Shown here: piece by piece, positions 28,873 through 38,905 of the stretch
Position numbering within the stretch: position 1 is the first letter of the stretch
How the letters are laid out: every line of letters starts with the position of its first letter
NCBI RefSeq assembly: GCF_900105005.1
Contig: NZ_LT629748.1
Coordinates: forward strand, 620,001 to 684,000
Direction of reading: 5' to 3'
Source of the DNA: Halopseudomonas litoralis
Lineage (GTDB): Bacteria > Pseudomonadota > Gammaproteobacteria > Pseudomonadales > Pseudomonadaceae
DNA length: 64,000 bases
Position numbers and translations under genes: made by a program
Notes under the pieces: model-generated
Database searches by the model: none
What the model was told of the DNA's origin: nothing
What the model saw: only the letters and a program-made list of their open reading frames with translations

Positions 28873-30048
28873 ATGGGTAGCGTGAACGTACGAGATGGTC
28901 GCCTTTATCTGGATTTCCGGTATCGCAGTGTGCGTTGCCGGGAACATACCAAGTTGAGTGATTCGCCTGCCAATCGCAAGGCGTTGGCAGCAGTGCTGGC
29001 GAAACTTGAGCTGGAGATTCAGCGCGGTACTTTTGATTATGGCAAGCATTTTCCGGGGAGCCCAAAAGTTGAACACTTCCGGCAGATTGAGCAACTGGTT
29101 CAGCAGAAGGCGGTGGGCGGAAAAATGCTGTTCGAGGTATTTGCGAATCTGTGGTTGGAGGAGAAACGTGCGGAATGGCGCCTCAGTCACATAGAGACAA
29201 TCGAAGGCATTCTGCGTTGTCACTTGGTGCCGTACTATCGGGGTAACCCCATAGGTGTCATCAGCAAAGGCGAGATCATGGCTTTACGTGGCCTGTTGTG
29301 CCAAGCAGATGCGGAGACGGGGAAGCAGCTCTCAGCGTCACGGGTCAACCACATCATGACGGCGCTGCGCATGATATTGAATGAGGCGGCTGAGCGTTTC
29401 GGGTATGAATCGCCGTGGCGCAATATCAAGGCATTGCCGATGCCCAGAGCAGACATCCAACCGTTCACGCTGAAAGAGGTTCTGTTGATCATTGATAATG
29501 TGCGCGCAGACTTTCGTTCCTACTACTTGGTGCGGTTTTTTACTGGCATGCGTACCGGGGAAATCGACGGCCTGACATGGGGTGACGTCGACTTTGGCTC
29601 ACGGCAGATCCACATTCGTCAGGCCTTGGTTCGTGGCCAGGTTGAAAAGACCAAAACGGCGAGTTCTTACCGGACATTGGCTATGTCACAGGTTGTTTAC
29701 GATGCCCTACATGAACAGTGGAAACGGTCTGATGAAAAAAACCGCTTTGTATTCACCGCCAGGAATGGCCAGCCGCTGAACCACCGAAATGTAACGCGCC
29801 GCGTTTGGTATCCCTTGCTGGAATATCTCAGATTGCGAAAGCGTAACCCTTATCAGTCCAGGCACACGGCTGCGACACTCTGGCTGGCTGCAGGAGAAAA
29901 CCCGGAGTGGATTGCCAGGCAGCTGGGCCATGCGAATACAAGCATGCTGTTCCGCGTGTATTCACGTTACATCCCTAACCTGATCAGACAGGACGGTAGT
30001 GCGTTTGAGCAATTGCTGGATCAAGAACTGTGTGAGGAGGTGGGCTGA
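28873..30048 (+). CDS. Tyrosine-family site-specific integrase
   Basis: 391 residues. N-terminal arm-binding domain (VNVRDGRLYLDFRYRSVRCREHTKL), SAM-like core-binding domain (residues about 90-180) and catalytic domain with FTGMRTGEIDGLTWGDVDF (Arg I), YQSRHTAATLWLAAGENPEWIARQLGHANTSML (Arg II and His) and FRVYSRY (nucleophile Tyr). The usual HxxR histidine is replaced (QSRHT). AAGGAGGCTGTC precedes the start. It overlaps the HD-protein gene (TGATG). Confidence 0.92.
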   Translation: MGSVNVRDGRLYLDFRYRSVRCREHTKLSDSPANRKALAAVLAKLELEIQRGTFDYGKHFPGSPKVEHFRQIEQLVQQKAVGGKMLFEVFANLWLEEKRAEWRLSHIETIEGILRCHLVPYYRGNPIGVISKGEIMALRGLLCQADAETGKQLSASRVNHIMTALRMILNEAAERFGYESPWRNIKALPMPRADIQPFTLKEVLLIIDNVRADFRSYYLVRFFTGMRTGEIDGLTWGDVDFGSRQIHIRQALVRGQVEKTKTASSYRTLAMSQVVYDALHEQWKRSDEKNRFVFTARNGQPLNHRNVTRRVWYPLLEYLRLRKRNPYQSRHTAATLWLAAGENPEWIARQLGHANTSMLFRVYSRYIPNLIRQDGSAFEQLLDQELCEEVG

Positions 30049-30914
30049 TGCGTTCATTGATGACACGAACTCGCTCCTCCTTGTATTGGGTTGAGCAGCA
30101 ATTAGAAGAAGGCGGGGCGCTCAATTGGTGCGTCACTGGGCTGGAACGAGAGCCCGCTCCTTACTTGCGCATGGAGCAGCTGCAACCCTGTAACTCTAAT
30201 GGCCAGTGGGTTGTGGTGGAGTTTTCGACAGAAGGTGAAGGACGCGACCTTGTCAGGCTGCGACCCTTGCCGGACTGCATTCCTCGCTCGCAGGTGGAAC
30301 GTCAGGCTCAATGGGCCAGCGGTTTGCAGAAGAGAACGCTGGTGAAAGTCTGGAGTATGTTGGCTTACATCGACGATGCGATACTGAAAAGCTTTCTGCT
30401 TGATGTGCTTATGGACGACCAACTGATGCTTGCATTCTGCAGTGATAAGGCCAGTCACGGCTACCATCACAACCATGTCGGCGGCTTGCTGGCTCACAGC
30501 TATGAAGTGGCAGTGAGTGCCGCCACGTTGTGTAGTCAGCATCAACTGGGTATGAGGACAACATGGGTCGCATTCATAGGAGGGTTGTTGCACGATATTG
30601 GTAAAGTCCGAATGTTTTATAACGACAGCAATGGGGTGTCTGGAGCGCATGAGGCCTACAGCTTTATGGTGCTTTCAGCACCGCTGGAACACCTTCGTAT
30701 GAAGTCTGCTCCGCTGTTCGAGGCGCTGACTGCTTGCCTAGCGCTGAGCAGCTCTAGACACTCAGATCCTTATCAGGTGGCTGGGATTGTGCGGATGTGC
30801 GATCGATTGTCTGCTGAGGTATGTAATTGGAGGAAAGCATTTGAGCGCCGCCCCAGTCATTTCTGGTACGTAAAGTCGCAACATGACGGGCGCATGTATA
30901 AGCGGCTCAATTGA
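30048..30914 (+). CDS. HD-domain protein (YhaM / TraI_2-type), integrase-linked
   Basis: 288 residues. The central HD metal-dependent phosphohydrolase motif is intact: HHNHVGGLLAHSYEVA, then FIGGLLHDIGKVRMF (HD pair) and SSRHSDPYQVAGIVRMCDRLS. The N-terminal half resembles an OB/YhaM-like substrate region. Integrase plus HD/TraI-like gene pairs are common on Pseudomonas genomic islands, where the longer relatives are relaxase-associated; this one lacks a relaxase or helicase extension. Translationally coupled to the integrase by a one-base overlap. Confidence 0.8.
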   Translation: MRSLMTRTRSSLYWVEQQLEEGGALNWCVTGLEREPAPYLRMEQLQPCNSNGQWVVVEFSTEGEGRDLVRLRPLPDCIPRSQVERQAQWASGLQKRTLVKVWSMLAYIDDAILKSFLLDVLMDDQLMLAFCSDKASHGYHHNHVGGLLAHSYEVAVSAATLCSQHQLGMRTTWVAFIGGLLHDIGKVRMFYNDSNGVSGAHEAYSFMVLSAPLEHLRMKSAPLFEALTACLALSSSRHSDPYQVAGIVRMCDRLSAEVCNWRKAFERRPSHFWYVKSQHDGRMYKRLN

Positions 30915-30997
30915 AGGCAGCAATTGAGGGTCTGGAGATTGTGGTTTGCTTGCCAGCAGGGCGTCATTGCACAGGTCAGAGTAGCGCTTGCGGCAAT

Positions 30998-31198
30998 CTA
31001 TGTGACGACGCCATGCTCCAGCCGCCCGATTATCGTCAGCACAGCGGCGAGCCCCTCGTCGCTGTCGAGCAAGTCGATTGGCTTTGCGTCAAGTCCGCGC
31101 ACGTAATGCTGTAACCAGGATTTCGCTCGTTTCCTTGACTCCAGCAGCTGCTCAGCTGCCAGCAGTGCTTTTTCGTATCGCTCGTCTTTTTTGTCCAT
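30998..31198 (-). CDS. Small ParS/MbcA/Xre-type (DUF2384) protein without partner toxin
   Basis: 66 residues from ATG 31198; a longer frame begins at 31231. The C-terminal segment AKPIDLLDSDEGLAAVLTIIGRLEHGVV matches the PxdLLdteeG...vlGRiehGv pattern of the toxin-binding domain of Xre/ParS antitoxins. The N-terminal HTH is replaced by a short charged helix (KKDERYEKALLAAEQLLESRKRAKSW). No RES or other toxin gene is adjacent on either side. Confidence 0.65.
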   Translation of the reverse strand: MDKKDERYEKALLAAEQLLESRKRAKSWLQHYVRGLDAKPIDLLDSDEGLAAVLTIIGRLEHGVVT

Positions 31199-31377
31199 TT
31201 CGCTCACATACCTCAGCTCAAGAAAGCGCACATGTGCCGTCAGGTTAGCCCAAAAACAATCGGATAATCACTCGGCTCATACCACTCGGTGCAGATACTG
31301 ACGTTGATCAGTGGCGTACTGCGACCCTGATACATCCCATGGCCTTCAGAGTTATTGTCAAATCTGGTGTATGACCA

Positions 31378-31779
31378 TCAGGCAGCTTCAGACCTCGTTC
31401 TTTCAGCCCCGAGCAGCTCCCGCCAACTGGCTTCGGACTCCCGGTGGCCGTCCTCAACAGCTACCAGCTCCAGGTAAGGCGGAAGCAGGTGGCTGTTGAC
31501 GCGAATGCCGGAATCACTGCAGTCTCGGACTTTGGGCACCTGAACCTCCACATCACCAACACCGGTCTGGATGGTGCGCTTGGGAAGATGCCCATTGCGT
31601 ACCACCGCCTGGCGGCCACCGGCCGTCTTGATGTCCGCGTGCTGGCTCAAGAGACCTTCGAGCTCCGTCTCAACTGCCCGGGCAATCAGGTCACGCGCAC
31701 CTTGCCGAATCAGCTCGTGCAGCGGGTCGTTGATGGTCATCTCTGGTTGTGAAAGAGCATGCAGGTTAGACTTGGACAT
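31378..31779 (-). pseudogene. IS256-family transposase remnant with internal deletion
   Basis: The first about 100 residues are a typical IS256-family N-terminus (NDPLHELIRQGARDLIARAVETELEGLL, RQAVVRNGHLPKRTIQTGVGDVEVQVPKVRD, SHLLPPYL). The sequence then jumps to a downstream block of the same family (ELVAVEDGHRESEASWRELL) and stops at residue 133. Intact relatives exceed 400 residues, so most of the DDE core is deleted. Confidence 0.82.
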
Positions 31780-31793
31780 GGCGTATCATTCCT

Positions 31794-31829
31794 CTGTTGG
31801 TTGTGATCGTCGCGGTGATCAACCAACAG
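31794..31829. repeat. Inverted repeat upstream of the IS256 remnant
   Basis: CTGTTGGTTG (31794-31803) and CAACCAACAG (31820-31829), extended inside by TGATC/GGTGATC, form a hairpin-capable palindrome between the remnant transposase start and the membrane-protein gene. It could be the old transposon end or an operator. Confidence 0.6.
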
Positions 31830-31900
31830 GATGCGCCACCCCTTCAGCATGCTTCCATACACTAGAAATCACCATAACTAAGTTTTCAGGGAGCAGCAGC

Positions 31901-32923
31901 ATGGGTTGGTTCAACCTTGGCAAGCAGGGCAGGGATGGTAAGCAGGTACGTATCGAGCACCGTGGCAGGAACCTTTGGGTCAGTCGTACCGGTGGAATCT
32001 CGCTGCGTGCCCAGACAAAGGCAGCCGGACTCAATCTGACTGCCAATAGCCAGCACGGTGTACGGGTGTCGCGAAGCCTTGCCAGAAACACCCAGATGGC
32101 TTTGCAGAATGGCAGGCTGGTGTTGCGTGGCCGCTATGGAAGCGGGCCGACAAAGCTGAACATGTCCAAGTCCGGTCTTACCTTCTCCAGCAAAAACCAG
32201 CTGGGCACCTTCAACTGGGTAAAGCCAGGTCGTTCATCCGCCAAACTGTTCGGCGTTCAGGTGCGTGGTCGTAAGGCGGCCAATGCCCATCTGGCATTTA
32301 TGCTGGTTAGCCTGCTGGTAACCATGACAGCGACATTGCTGGGAATGCTCCTGCTCCTGCTGCAATGGTTGATGGCGCTGGGCGGCTTTTGCTGGCGCCT
32401 GCTGCTGCAAATACCTGATCGCATTCAGCAGTCGCAGCAGTGGTTTGCTGAACGGCAATTGCAAAGGGCGCGCGCAGCCCTGCCTGCTGCAGGTGTGCAG
32501 CAGATAGCCGCCTGGCCTGCTGCCAATCAATACGCCGCCGTGGCTCTGGCCATTCTTGGATGGGGGCGCGGAGAGTCTGCCAGCCAGGCTGTGCCTGCAA
32601 TCACCCGACTGTTCCCGACCGGGGAGCCGAGTACTGATTCGCTGGCGAGCAGCGCTGATTGGGTTGGCGTCGCTGATGCACTGGAGTCGCTGCTGTCTGA
32701 AGAGGCTTTTGACAGTAACCGCGATCGACAACTGGCACTGCTGGCTGAGATCGGCAAAGCGGCAGCCGCCCGTATTCAGCTGGAGGAACTGCCGGCACTC
32801 ATCATGCAATTGGATGAACTGGCATTGCTGCAGGCTGATAAGACTTGTCTGCAGGAGCGTATGATAGGGGTGTTCTGTGATGCGGCGGGGTTGCGGATGG
32901 TGAATAGCACCGGGCTTCATTGA
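31901..32923 (+). CDS. Membrane protein of unknown function
   Basis: 340 residues from ATG 31901 (CAGGGAGCAGCAGC upstream). The first about 120 residues are basic and beta-rich, with RYGSGPTKLNMSKSGLTFSSKNQLGTFNWVKPGRSS, which resembles the start of DUF4236-type proteins (LNLSKSG motif). Two adjacent hydrophobic helices (about 131-170, AFMLVSLLVTMTATLLGMLL and LMALGGFCWRLLLQI) follow, then a helical, acidic cytosolic or periplasmic domain. I do not recognise a function. Convergent with the WYL operon; it may belong to the same accessory cluster. Confidence 0.65.
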   Translation: MGWFNLGKQGRDGKQVRIEHRGRNLWVSRTGGISLRAQTKAAGLNLTANSQHGVRVSRSLARNTQMALQNGRLVLRGRYGSGPTKLNMSKSGLTFSSKNQLGTFNWVKPGRSSAKLFGVQVRGRKAANAHLAFMLVSLLVTMTATLLGMLLLLLQWLMALGGFCWRLLLQIPDRIQQSQQWFAERQLQRARAALPAAGVQQIAAWPAANQYAAVALAILGWGRGESASQAVPAITRLFPTGEPSTDSLASSADWVGVADALESLLSEEAFDSNRDRQLALLAEIGKAAAARIQLEELPALIMQLDELALLQADKTCLQERMIGVFCDAAGLRMVNSTGLH

Positions 32924-32927
32924 TACC

Positions 32928-33306
32928 TCACCATTTAGACCAAACAATTTCCTTGAAGGTCTCTGATGTTCTGAACTTTTGCGGCGTATTGATAGGCTGT
33001 TCCTCAAAGCCCATATCGTTGGGCATATTCACGAAGGCTATGGCATCTATCAGCGCGGACCGCCCACCCAGATTAACACCAGCACCTGCAACTCCCTCGG
33101 TGGTGACCGGGACGTTTTGCGTCTCGCCGATTTTCATGGAGCCTCTCCCGCGCGTTACGCAGTGTCGGTCATCGGGTTTTTCCAATGTATCAATCCACAA
33201 CTGGTTACCCTTGCGGATAATCTGGTCAGCACCTATGGCCTGAAACCACGGCTGTGACGCCCGCGATATGCATTGTGGTCTTGGCAACCAGGGCCTGGTT
33301 ATCCAT
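32928..33306 (-). pseudogene. Unknown small gene downstream of the WYL regulator, apparently frameshifted
   Basis: An ATG at 33306, 9 bp after the WYL stop and preceded by GAGCCCAGGG, opens MDNQALVAKTTMHIAGVTAVVSG, which hits a stop after 26 codons. The adjacent frame continues without stops for about 100 codons: AIGADQIIRKGNQLWIDTLEKPDDRH, RGRGSMKIGETQNVPVTTEG, GRSALIDAIAFVNMPNDMGFEEQP. Joining the frames near 33235-33245 gives one coherent product of about 125 residues. Whether this is a mutation, a sequencing error or programmed frameshifting cannot be told from the sequence. No family recognised. Confidence 0.5.
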
Positions 33307-33315
33307 CCCTGGGCT

Positions 33316-34185
33316 CTAGCTACCGAAGAGATAGGGTGCGATGTCGTCTCGGTTACGGATGGTCAGCGGCTGCTCATGGGGCAGAGCGTCCTTAGACTCC
33401 CAGATGATATTCAGGGATTGAAGCAGATAATGGGCCAGCGCGCGCCGGACAGGAATCCTTAGTTCCCGGCGATCGTCCATGCCGTAGTCTAGGGCTATCA
33501 GCTCCTGCTGCTCCTTGCTCAGACCGGGGTTGGGAACAAGGCACAGTGTGAGCTGCTGCTGCCAGTCCTGGTCCAGTTCAGGGGCTGCCTGTTCTAGGGC
33601 GTTGCCGATCAGCTCCACCCCGGATGCGATCCTCGTCAGCACGAAATCGCGGAAATCCCTGTTTCTTTCGCACCAAGCCCGAGCGTGCCAGCGGTGGCCT
33701 GCATATACCAGCGTGTGGGGCGCAATGATGCGCTCTTCACCTGTGGGGTTCGACAGGGAGCGATACAATAGCTCCACTCTACTGCGATCCTGGGTTGCCT
33801 GTACCAACAGGCGTACAACTTCAGGGGACACGGTTCTGTGAATAGTTGATACCAACTCCGTTGGAGTTGGCACGTCTTTCAGTCCGGCGAATGATGGGTT
33901 CAGGGTATTATGCTGTCCCAACAACGCAAGGTACTCGTCGAGAATGCCCTTACTGAAGAGGGGCTGGAAGCTTGTGTCGGGGACGTAGCCTCGGCGCTGC
34001 GGATTATAAACCAGGTTGTCAGGTGCGCGATCCCGGTACTCTCGGAAGATGCGCGCGCTGGTGGTGCGGCTGCTGATGCCGAATGCGCGGTTAAGGTGCT
34101 CTGCGGTAACTCGCCCTTCCCAGTGGGCGATGACTTCCAGCAAATGGAATTGATAGCGTCTTTCCCAAGAGATGGTTTTTGGCAT
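33316..34185 (-). CDS. WYL-domain transcriptional regulator (CapW/BrxR-like)
   Basis: 289 residues from ATG 34185 (AGGGAACATA upstream). N-terminal winged helix (RYQFHLLEVIAHWEGRVTAEHLNRAFGISSRTTSARIFREY), a linker, the WYL domain (VELLYRSLSNPTGEERIIAPHTLVYAGHRWHARAWCERNRDFRDFVLTRI, in pieces) and a WCX-like C-terminal domain. This three-part architecture is that of the defence-locus repressors BrxR and CapW. It is divergent from the helicase gene, with CTGTACAG palindromes between them, and so likely represses both directions until a nucleic-acid ligand is sensed (inference from the family). Confidence 0.88.
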   Translation of the reverse strand: MPKTISWERRYQFHLLEVIAHWEGRVTAEHLNRAFGISSRTTSARIFREYRDRAPDNLVYNPQRRGYVPDTSFQPLFSKGILDEYLALLGQHNTLNPSFAGLKDVPTPTELVSTIHRTVSPEVVRLLVQATQDRSRVELLYRSLSNPTGEERIIAPHTLVYAGHRWHARAWCERNRDFRDFVLTRIASGVELIGNALEQAAPELDQDWQQQLTLCLVPNPGLSKEQQELIALDYGMDDRRELRIPVRRALAHYLLQSLNIIWESKDALPHEQPLTIRNRDDIAPYLFGS

Positions 34186-34193
34186 TATGTTCC

Positions 34194-34233
34194 CTGTATG
34201 TACAGAAAATGAACACATTGTAAGTCTGTACAG
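34194..34233. promoter_or_regulatory. Probable WYL-regulator operator in the divergent promoter
   Basis: Perfect palindromes CTGTATGTACAG (34194-34205) and CTGTACAG (34226-34233) share the half-site TGTACAG. The first lies 9 bp upstream of the WYL start codon, the second 32 bp further on, within the 111-bp space between the two divergent genes. Confidence 0.6.
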
Positions 34234-34296
34234 TATCGCTAAAAAGTTGCGTCACCGGCTAAATGTATTGAGCGTTGGCCGGTCTGGAGAAGTGAC

Positions 34297-36774
34297 GTGG
34301 CGATACAGGATGGTTATACCCCGCTGGATAAGCTGCTGCAGGATGACCTGAGTCCCTTCATCGGGCCGCAGGCAGCGACAGGTTGCCTGGTACTGGTCCC
34401 GGCACAGACTGGAATCGGGAAGACCCACAGTGTTCTGCAGTTGATCCTAGCAGAGCTCGTAGCAGGTGAAAGTAGCAATAAGTCTGTACGCCAAATTTAT
34501 TATGTGACCAACTCAGTCGATAACGTACGACAGAGCTACAACGAGCTGCTGCGGACGATTGATGAGAAGCTGCCGGAGCATGCAGCTTTATTGAAGAGGC
34601 AGATACTCTACCTGCCTCGTCAGGATAGCCAGATGCAGAGCGTCAGCGACGCAGTGGTCGAACAGGTTATCGAGCTCTTTTCTCTGCAGGCCAACCGAGT
34701 CCTGCAGGATAAGTGGCGTGAAATGCGGAAGATGCGGCGTTTCATGGAGAGTCACTCCCACAGTAAAGGGGCTCTTCAGTCGAGTCTCGATCAACTGGCG
34801 CAAACTACCTATGGACTGCTGGTTAACGCTATTCAGTCCCGTCAGCGCAGCGAGTATCCGCTGCAGCTATCGGAAGCGGATTTGGAGCTGCTTGACTGCC
34901 TGTTGCCAGGCGACCGGATGGCCCGCGGGGAGGCGCGGGTCGCTTTCCTCACCACTCATAAATTCATGGGCGGTTATCAGACCCTGCGCGGGCGCACTCA
35001 CCCCCTCAGGGAGCTGGATAACGCCCTGTTGCTTATTGATGAGTTTGATCGGCAGAACGAGGTCATTCTGCATATCATGGCTGAGCAAAAAGCGCTGGAT
35101 CTGATCGAGCTGACCCGAACCCTGCACGCCAACCTCCAGCTCCATCAGGTGGAAAGATCTAGCCGTTATGCTGGGATTGAAGAGCAGTTCGACAGCCTGC
35201 GTCTTTCTCTCAGTGAGTTTGCTCAACGCTGGCATCTGGAGTTTGCCTTCAACACCGAAGGCGATAGCTTTGAAGACGAGAAGGTTCGGCTGTTTTCGGA
35301 TCGTACCGTTACCCATGCACACAGCTCGGCGCATCTGTTCCGGCTGAGTACGGATCAGCAGCTGCGCAAGAATGTTATCTACACCGAGGTGATGGGCAGC
35401 GAGGCAGGGCAGGACTCATTCGATAAGCGCCTGAGCCGGTTCATCAATGAGGCTGACTGGGTCTACCGCCGCTTCATCTGGGTGATGCGCTCCTCTGTCT
35501 GGCGCTATATGCAGAACTCTCCAAGTAGGGATAGCGATGCACGGGCGGACAGCGCCACATTGCAGGAAGCCGTAATGTCGATTCTGAGCCACCTGAACCT
35601 TCAAAGGCTCAGCGATGTCGTCTTTGCTGCGCTGGATGTGCAGAGCAGCCTGGTTGGAGGACGTGGGCACCGCAGCCCAGAGGATATAAGGGCCGGCGCC
35701 CGTACATATCATGACAAAGGGCTGAAGCTGACCGATGTGCGGCGCAACGAGGGCACCAGAGATACCGTAAGTTGCTACTTTACCGGGCTGGCGGTCACGC
35801 CATCCGGGCTGCTGGCTCGCATGGTTGAAGGGGGTGCCAAGGTAGTGGGAGTAAGCGCTACAGCCACGTCGCGCACCGTGATCAGAAACTTTGATCTGGC
35901 CTATCTGCAGGGGCGCCTCGGGCCACGCTTTATCGAGCTGACTCGGGAGCAGCAGGAAGCGGTTGGTAACTGGTATCGGAGCCGAAGACGTTATGCGGAT
36001 ACCGGCGTGCAGATTGATGTGCAGTTCGTCGCGGAAGATCGGCGGCTGGTCGCAGAGGCGCTGCAGAGTTTGAGCGGCCGACCTGTCAGCAAGCCAGCCA
36101 TGGCGTTAGGGTATCTGTTCGGTGAAGAGGAGGGGGGAGACTACCAGCTCAGCTGGGTGAGCAAGCTTGTTGCTGCGCTGGCAGGGTTCATGGCTGCAGA
36201 GCACAATCGCTACATGTTGGTGCTGCTTAACCGAACCATCAGTGCGAGTCGCTATCCCCGGTTTGTAAATTTTCTGAAGAGCTTTCTACAGCGTGCCGCC
36301 GCCGACTCAGGGGTCGGGGTCAGGCTGTTTGATGGCATGAATGCTGACGCCATGGCCTATGGTGAATTTGATGAGGTACGCAATCATCTGGGCGGCAGTG
36401 CTGACAAGGTGGTGGTCCTGTCGGCTTATGGGAGCATGGGGGAAGGCAAGAACCCGGACTATGCAGTGCAGCAAGTTGCAGAGCTGGAGCAACTGGTGTG
36501 GGTGGGGAATGGCCAGGCACCCGCCAGTGTGAGGACGGATATCGATACGCTCTACCTGGAAAAACCGACACACCAACTGTTCAGCAGCGAGGATTATCAG
36601 GTCGGCCAGCTGCTGCTGCTCCACCAAATCATGGCTTTGCAGGAGAGCGGCTGGATTTCCCTGGCGGAAACACGAACCTGGGTCAGAAAAGCCTTGCAGG
36701 GCATGGCGCACCGTCAGCACTTGGGTGCATATCATAAAACCGGCGATTATGTCTGGCTGATCCGAAAGGTGTAG
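34297..36774 (+). CDS. Large SF2-type helicase, accessory/defence candidate, last codons replaced by IS3 insertion
   Basis: 825 residues as now encoded; GTG 34297 with GGAGAAGTGAC upstream. Motif I PAQTGIGKT (35-43), motif Ia-like QIYYVTNSVDNVRQSYNELL (68-85), motif II LLLIDEFDR with DEFD at 248-251, motif III SATAT (520-524) and a motif VI-like stretch VVLSAYGSMGEGKN (706-719). The gap of about 270 residues between motifs II and III is unusually long. The stop TAG (36772-36774) lies within the IS3 element. Removing the element and one copy of the AAG duplication restores an ending ...RKKFEEIQDKPPSA, 13 residues in place of the current final Val, so the protein is nearly full length. Family not identified. 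Confidence 0.82.
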   Translation: MAIQDGYTPLDKLLQDDLSPFIGPQAATGCLVLVPAQTGIGKTHSVLQLILAELVAGESSNKSVRQIYYVTNSVDNVRQSYNELLRTIDEKLPEHAALLKRQILYLPRQDSQMQSVSDAVVEQVIELFSLQANRVLQDKWREMRKMRRFMESHSHSKGALQSSLDQLAQTTYGLLVNAIQSRQRSEYPLQLSEADLELLDCLLPGDRMARGEARVAFLTTHKFMGGYQTLRGRTHPLRELDNALLLIDEFDRQNEVILHIMAEQKALDLIELTRTLHANLQLHQVERSSRYAGIEEQFDSLRLSLSEFAQRWHLEFAFNTEGDSFEDEKVRLFSDRTVTHAHSSAHLFRLSTDQQLRKNVIYTEVMGSEAGQDSFDKRLSRFINEADWVYRRFIWVMRSSVWRYMQNSPSRDSDARADSATLQEAVMSILSHLNLQRLSDVVFAALDVQSSLVGGRGHRSPEDIRAGARTYHDKGLKLTDVRRNEGTRDTVSCYFTGLAVTPSGLLARMVEGGAKVVGVSATATSRTVIRNFDLAYLQGRLGPRFIELTREQQEAVGNWYRSRRRYADTGVQIDVQFVAEDRRLVAEALQSLSGRPVSKPAMALGYLFGEEEGGDYQLSWVSKLVAALAGFMAAEHNRYMLVLLNRTISASRYPRFVNFLKSFLQRAAADSGVGVRLFDGMNADAMAYGEFDEVRNHLGGSADKVVVLSAYGSMGEGKNPDYAVQQVAELEQLVWVGNGQAPASVRTDIDTLYLEKPTHQLFSSEDYQVGQLLLLHQIMALQESGWISLAETRTWVRKALQGMAHRQHLGAYHKTGDYVWLIRKV

Positions 36775-36832
36775 TGGTCTAATGAAACCGGACACCAACT
36801 AGGCGACAATACTCGCCATTGAGAGGTGTTCG

Positions 36833-37995
<1,163 letters not shown>

Positions 37996-38004
37996 CCACT
38001 ACAC

Positions 38005-38046
38005 AAGAAGTTTGAAGAAATACAGGACAAGCCTCCGTCTGCCTGA
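38005..38046 (+). pseudogene. Displaced 3' end of the helicase gene
   Basis: In the frame restored by removing the IS3 element, codons 38008-38043 read KFEEIQDKPPSA followed by TGA (38044-38046). This is the original helicase C-terminus, now separated from its gene. Confidence 0.75.
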
Positions 38047-38844
38047 GTGCTTTATGTCAGCGGCCAGGAAACATTTAGAGTGCAGAGCCCCATAAAAAAG
38101 GCGCTGAATGATCAGGAATGCGTTGGTACGGAGATCCAGAGCGCTTGCGATAGGGGGGTGATTGGTTAGCCACAAGAAGCATTCGAAGTAAAATAACGCC
38201 CGATTTGCGCTTCGCCGTTGGGACGGGGGCAAGCTGACAAATTGAGACTGAATCAGAGCCAGAGCGCTACCCGACAGAATCAGGAACTTGAAATCCTTTT
38301 CTTTGTGGCCCTTACCGATGATTCCTTGAGGGAAGCTGCTTGGGGGAACCTGACTCATCAAAAGATCTCACTCAGCGTGATTCTGGGGCGACCGTCCGAC
38401 TTGGGATGTCACAACCCGTTGGCCATTGCAAGGGTGAATTGACCACTCAGCCTTGCCCTATAGCAGAATCCTAGCAGACAGCTGTACGTTTATACAGCGT
38501 CAACCGCACGAAGTCTCAGCTCTTCGGCAATAGCCTCCGGACCCGTTGACACCATAATGAACAGGACCAATTCTCCTGCAAAACTACGATCGGGATTTTC
38601 GTGTCCTCACCACTTTCATGAGTCTCGGATAGCGCTTATTTGACGGCAGCGACTGTGAGAAGAGCAGCGGTAACGGTGAGTGCTGCCAGCTCACGATGGT
38701 TAGGTTGTAGGCGGTCACAGTCGTGCTCTGGTGCCAACGCAGTACGCAATCACACCCACCAACGAAGTACTTCGCTGCGGACATCCGCCGGCCATTTCCG
38801 ACATCCATCATCACGCCGATAAAAAATGAAGATCACTAACAGCC
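38047..38844. other. About 800 bp without a supported gene
   Basis: The plus frame directly after the old helicase stop (GTG at 38047) reads LYVSGQETFRVQSPIKKALNDQE and, after two in-frame stops, ELEILFFVALTDDSLREAAWGN up to 38442, possibly a decayed downstream gene. The minus strand has a 120-codon open frame over the same DNA (37999-38361) with no recognised features. Neither is convincing. Short minus-strand frames at 38500-38814 also look like decayed coding sequence. Confidence 0.4.
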
Positions 38845-38905
38845 TGTCAATGGCCATTAATTTTGACCCACTTTTGGCCAATAGAATTGACCCACTTGCT
38901 CACCG

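Noticed and set aside
37999..38361. 120-codon minus-strand ORF after the IS3 element
   Set aside because: It starts inside old helicase-flanking DNA, shows no family features or ribosome-binding site, and competes with coding-like sequence on the plus strand.
38482..38497. CTGT-N8-ACAG palindrome resembling a LexA box
   Set aside because: The core alone is expected about once per 64 kb by chance, the flanks do not match the consensus, and no gene start lies nearby.
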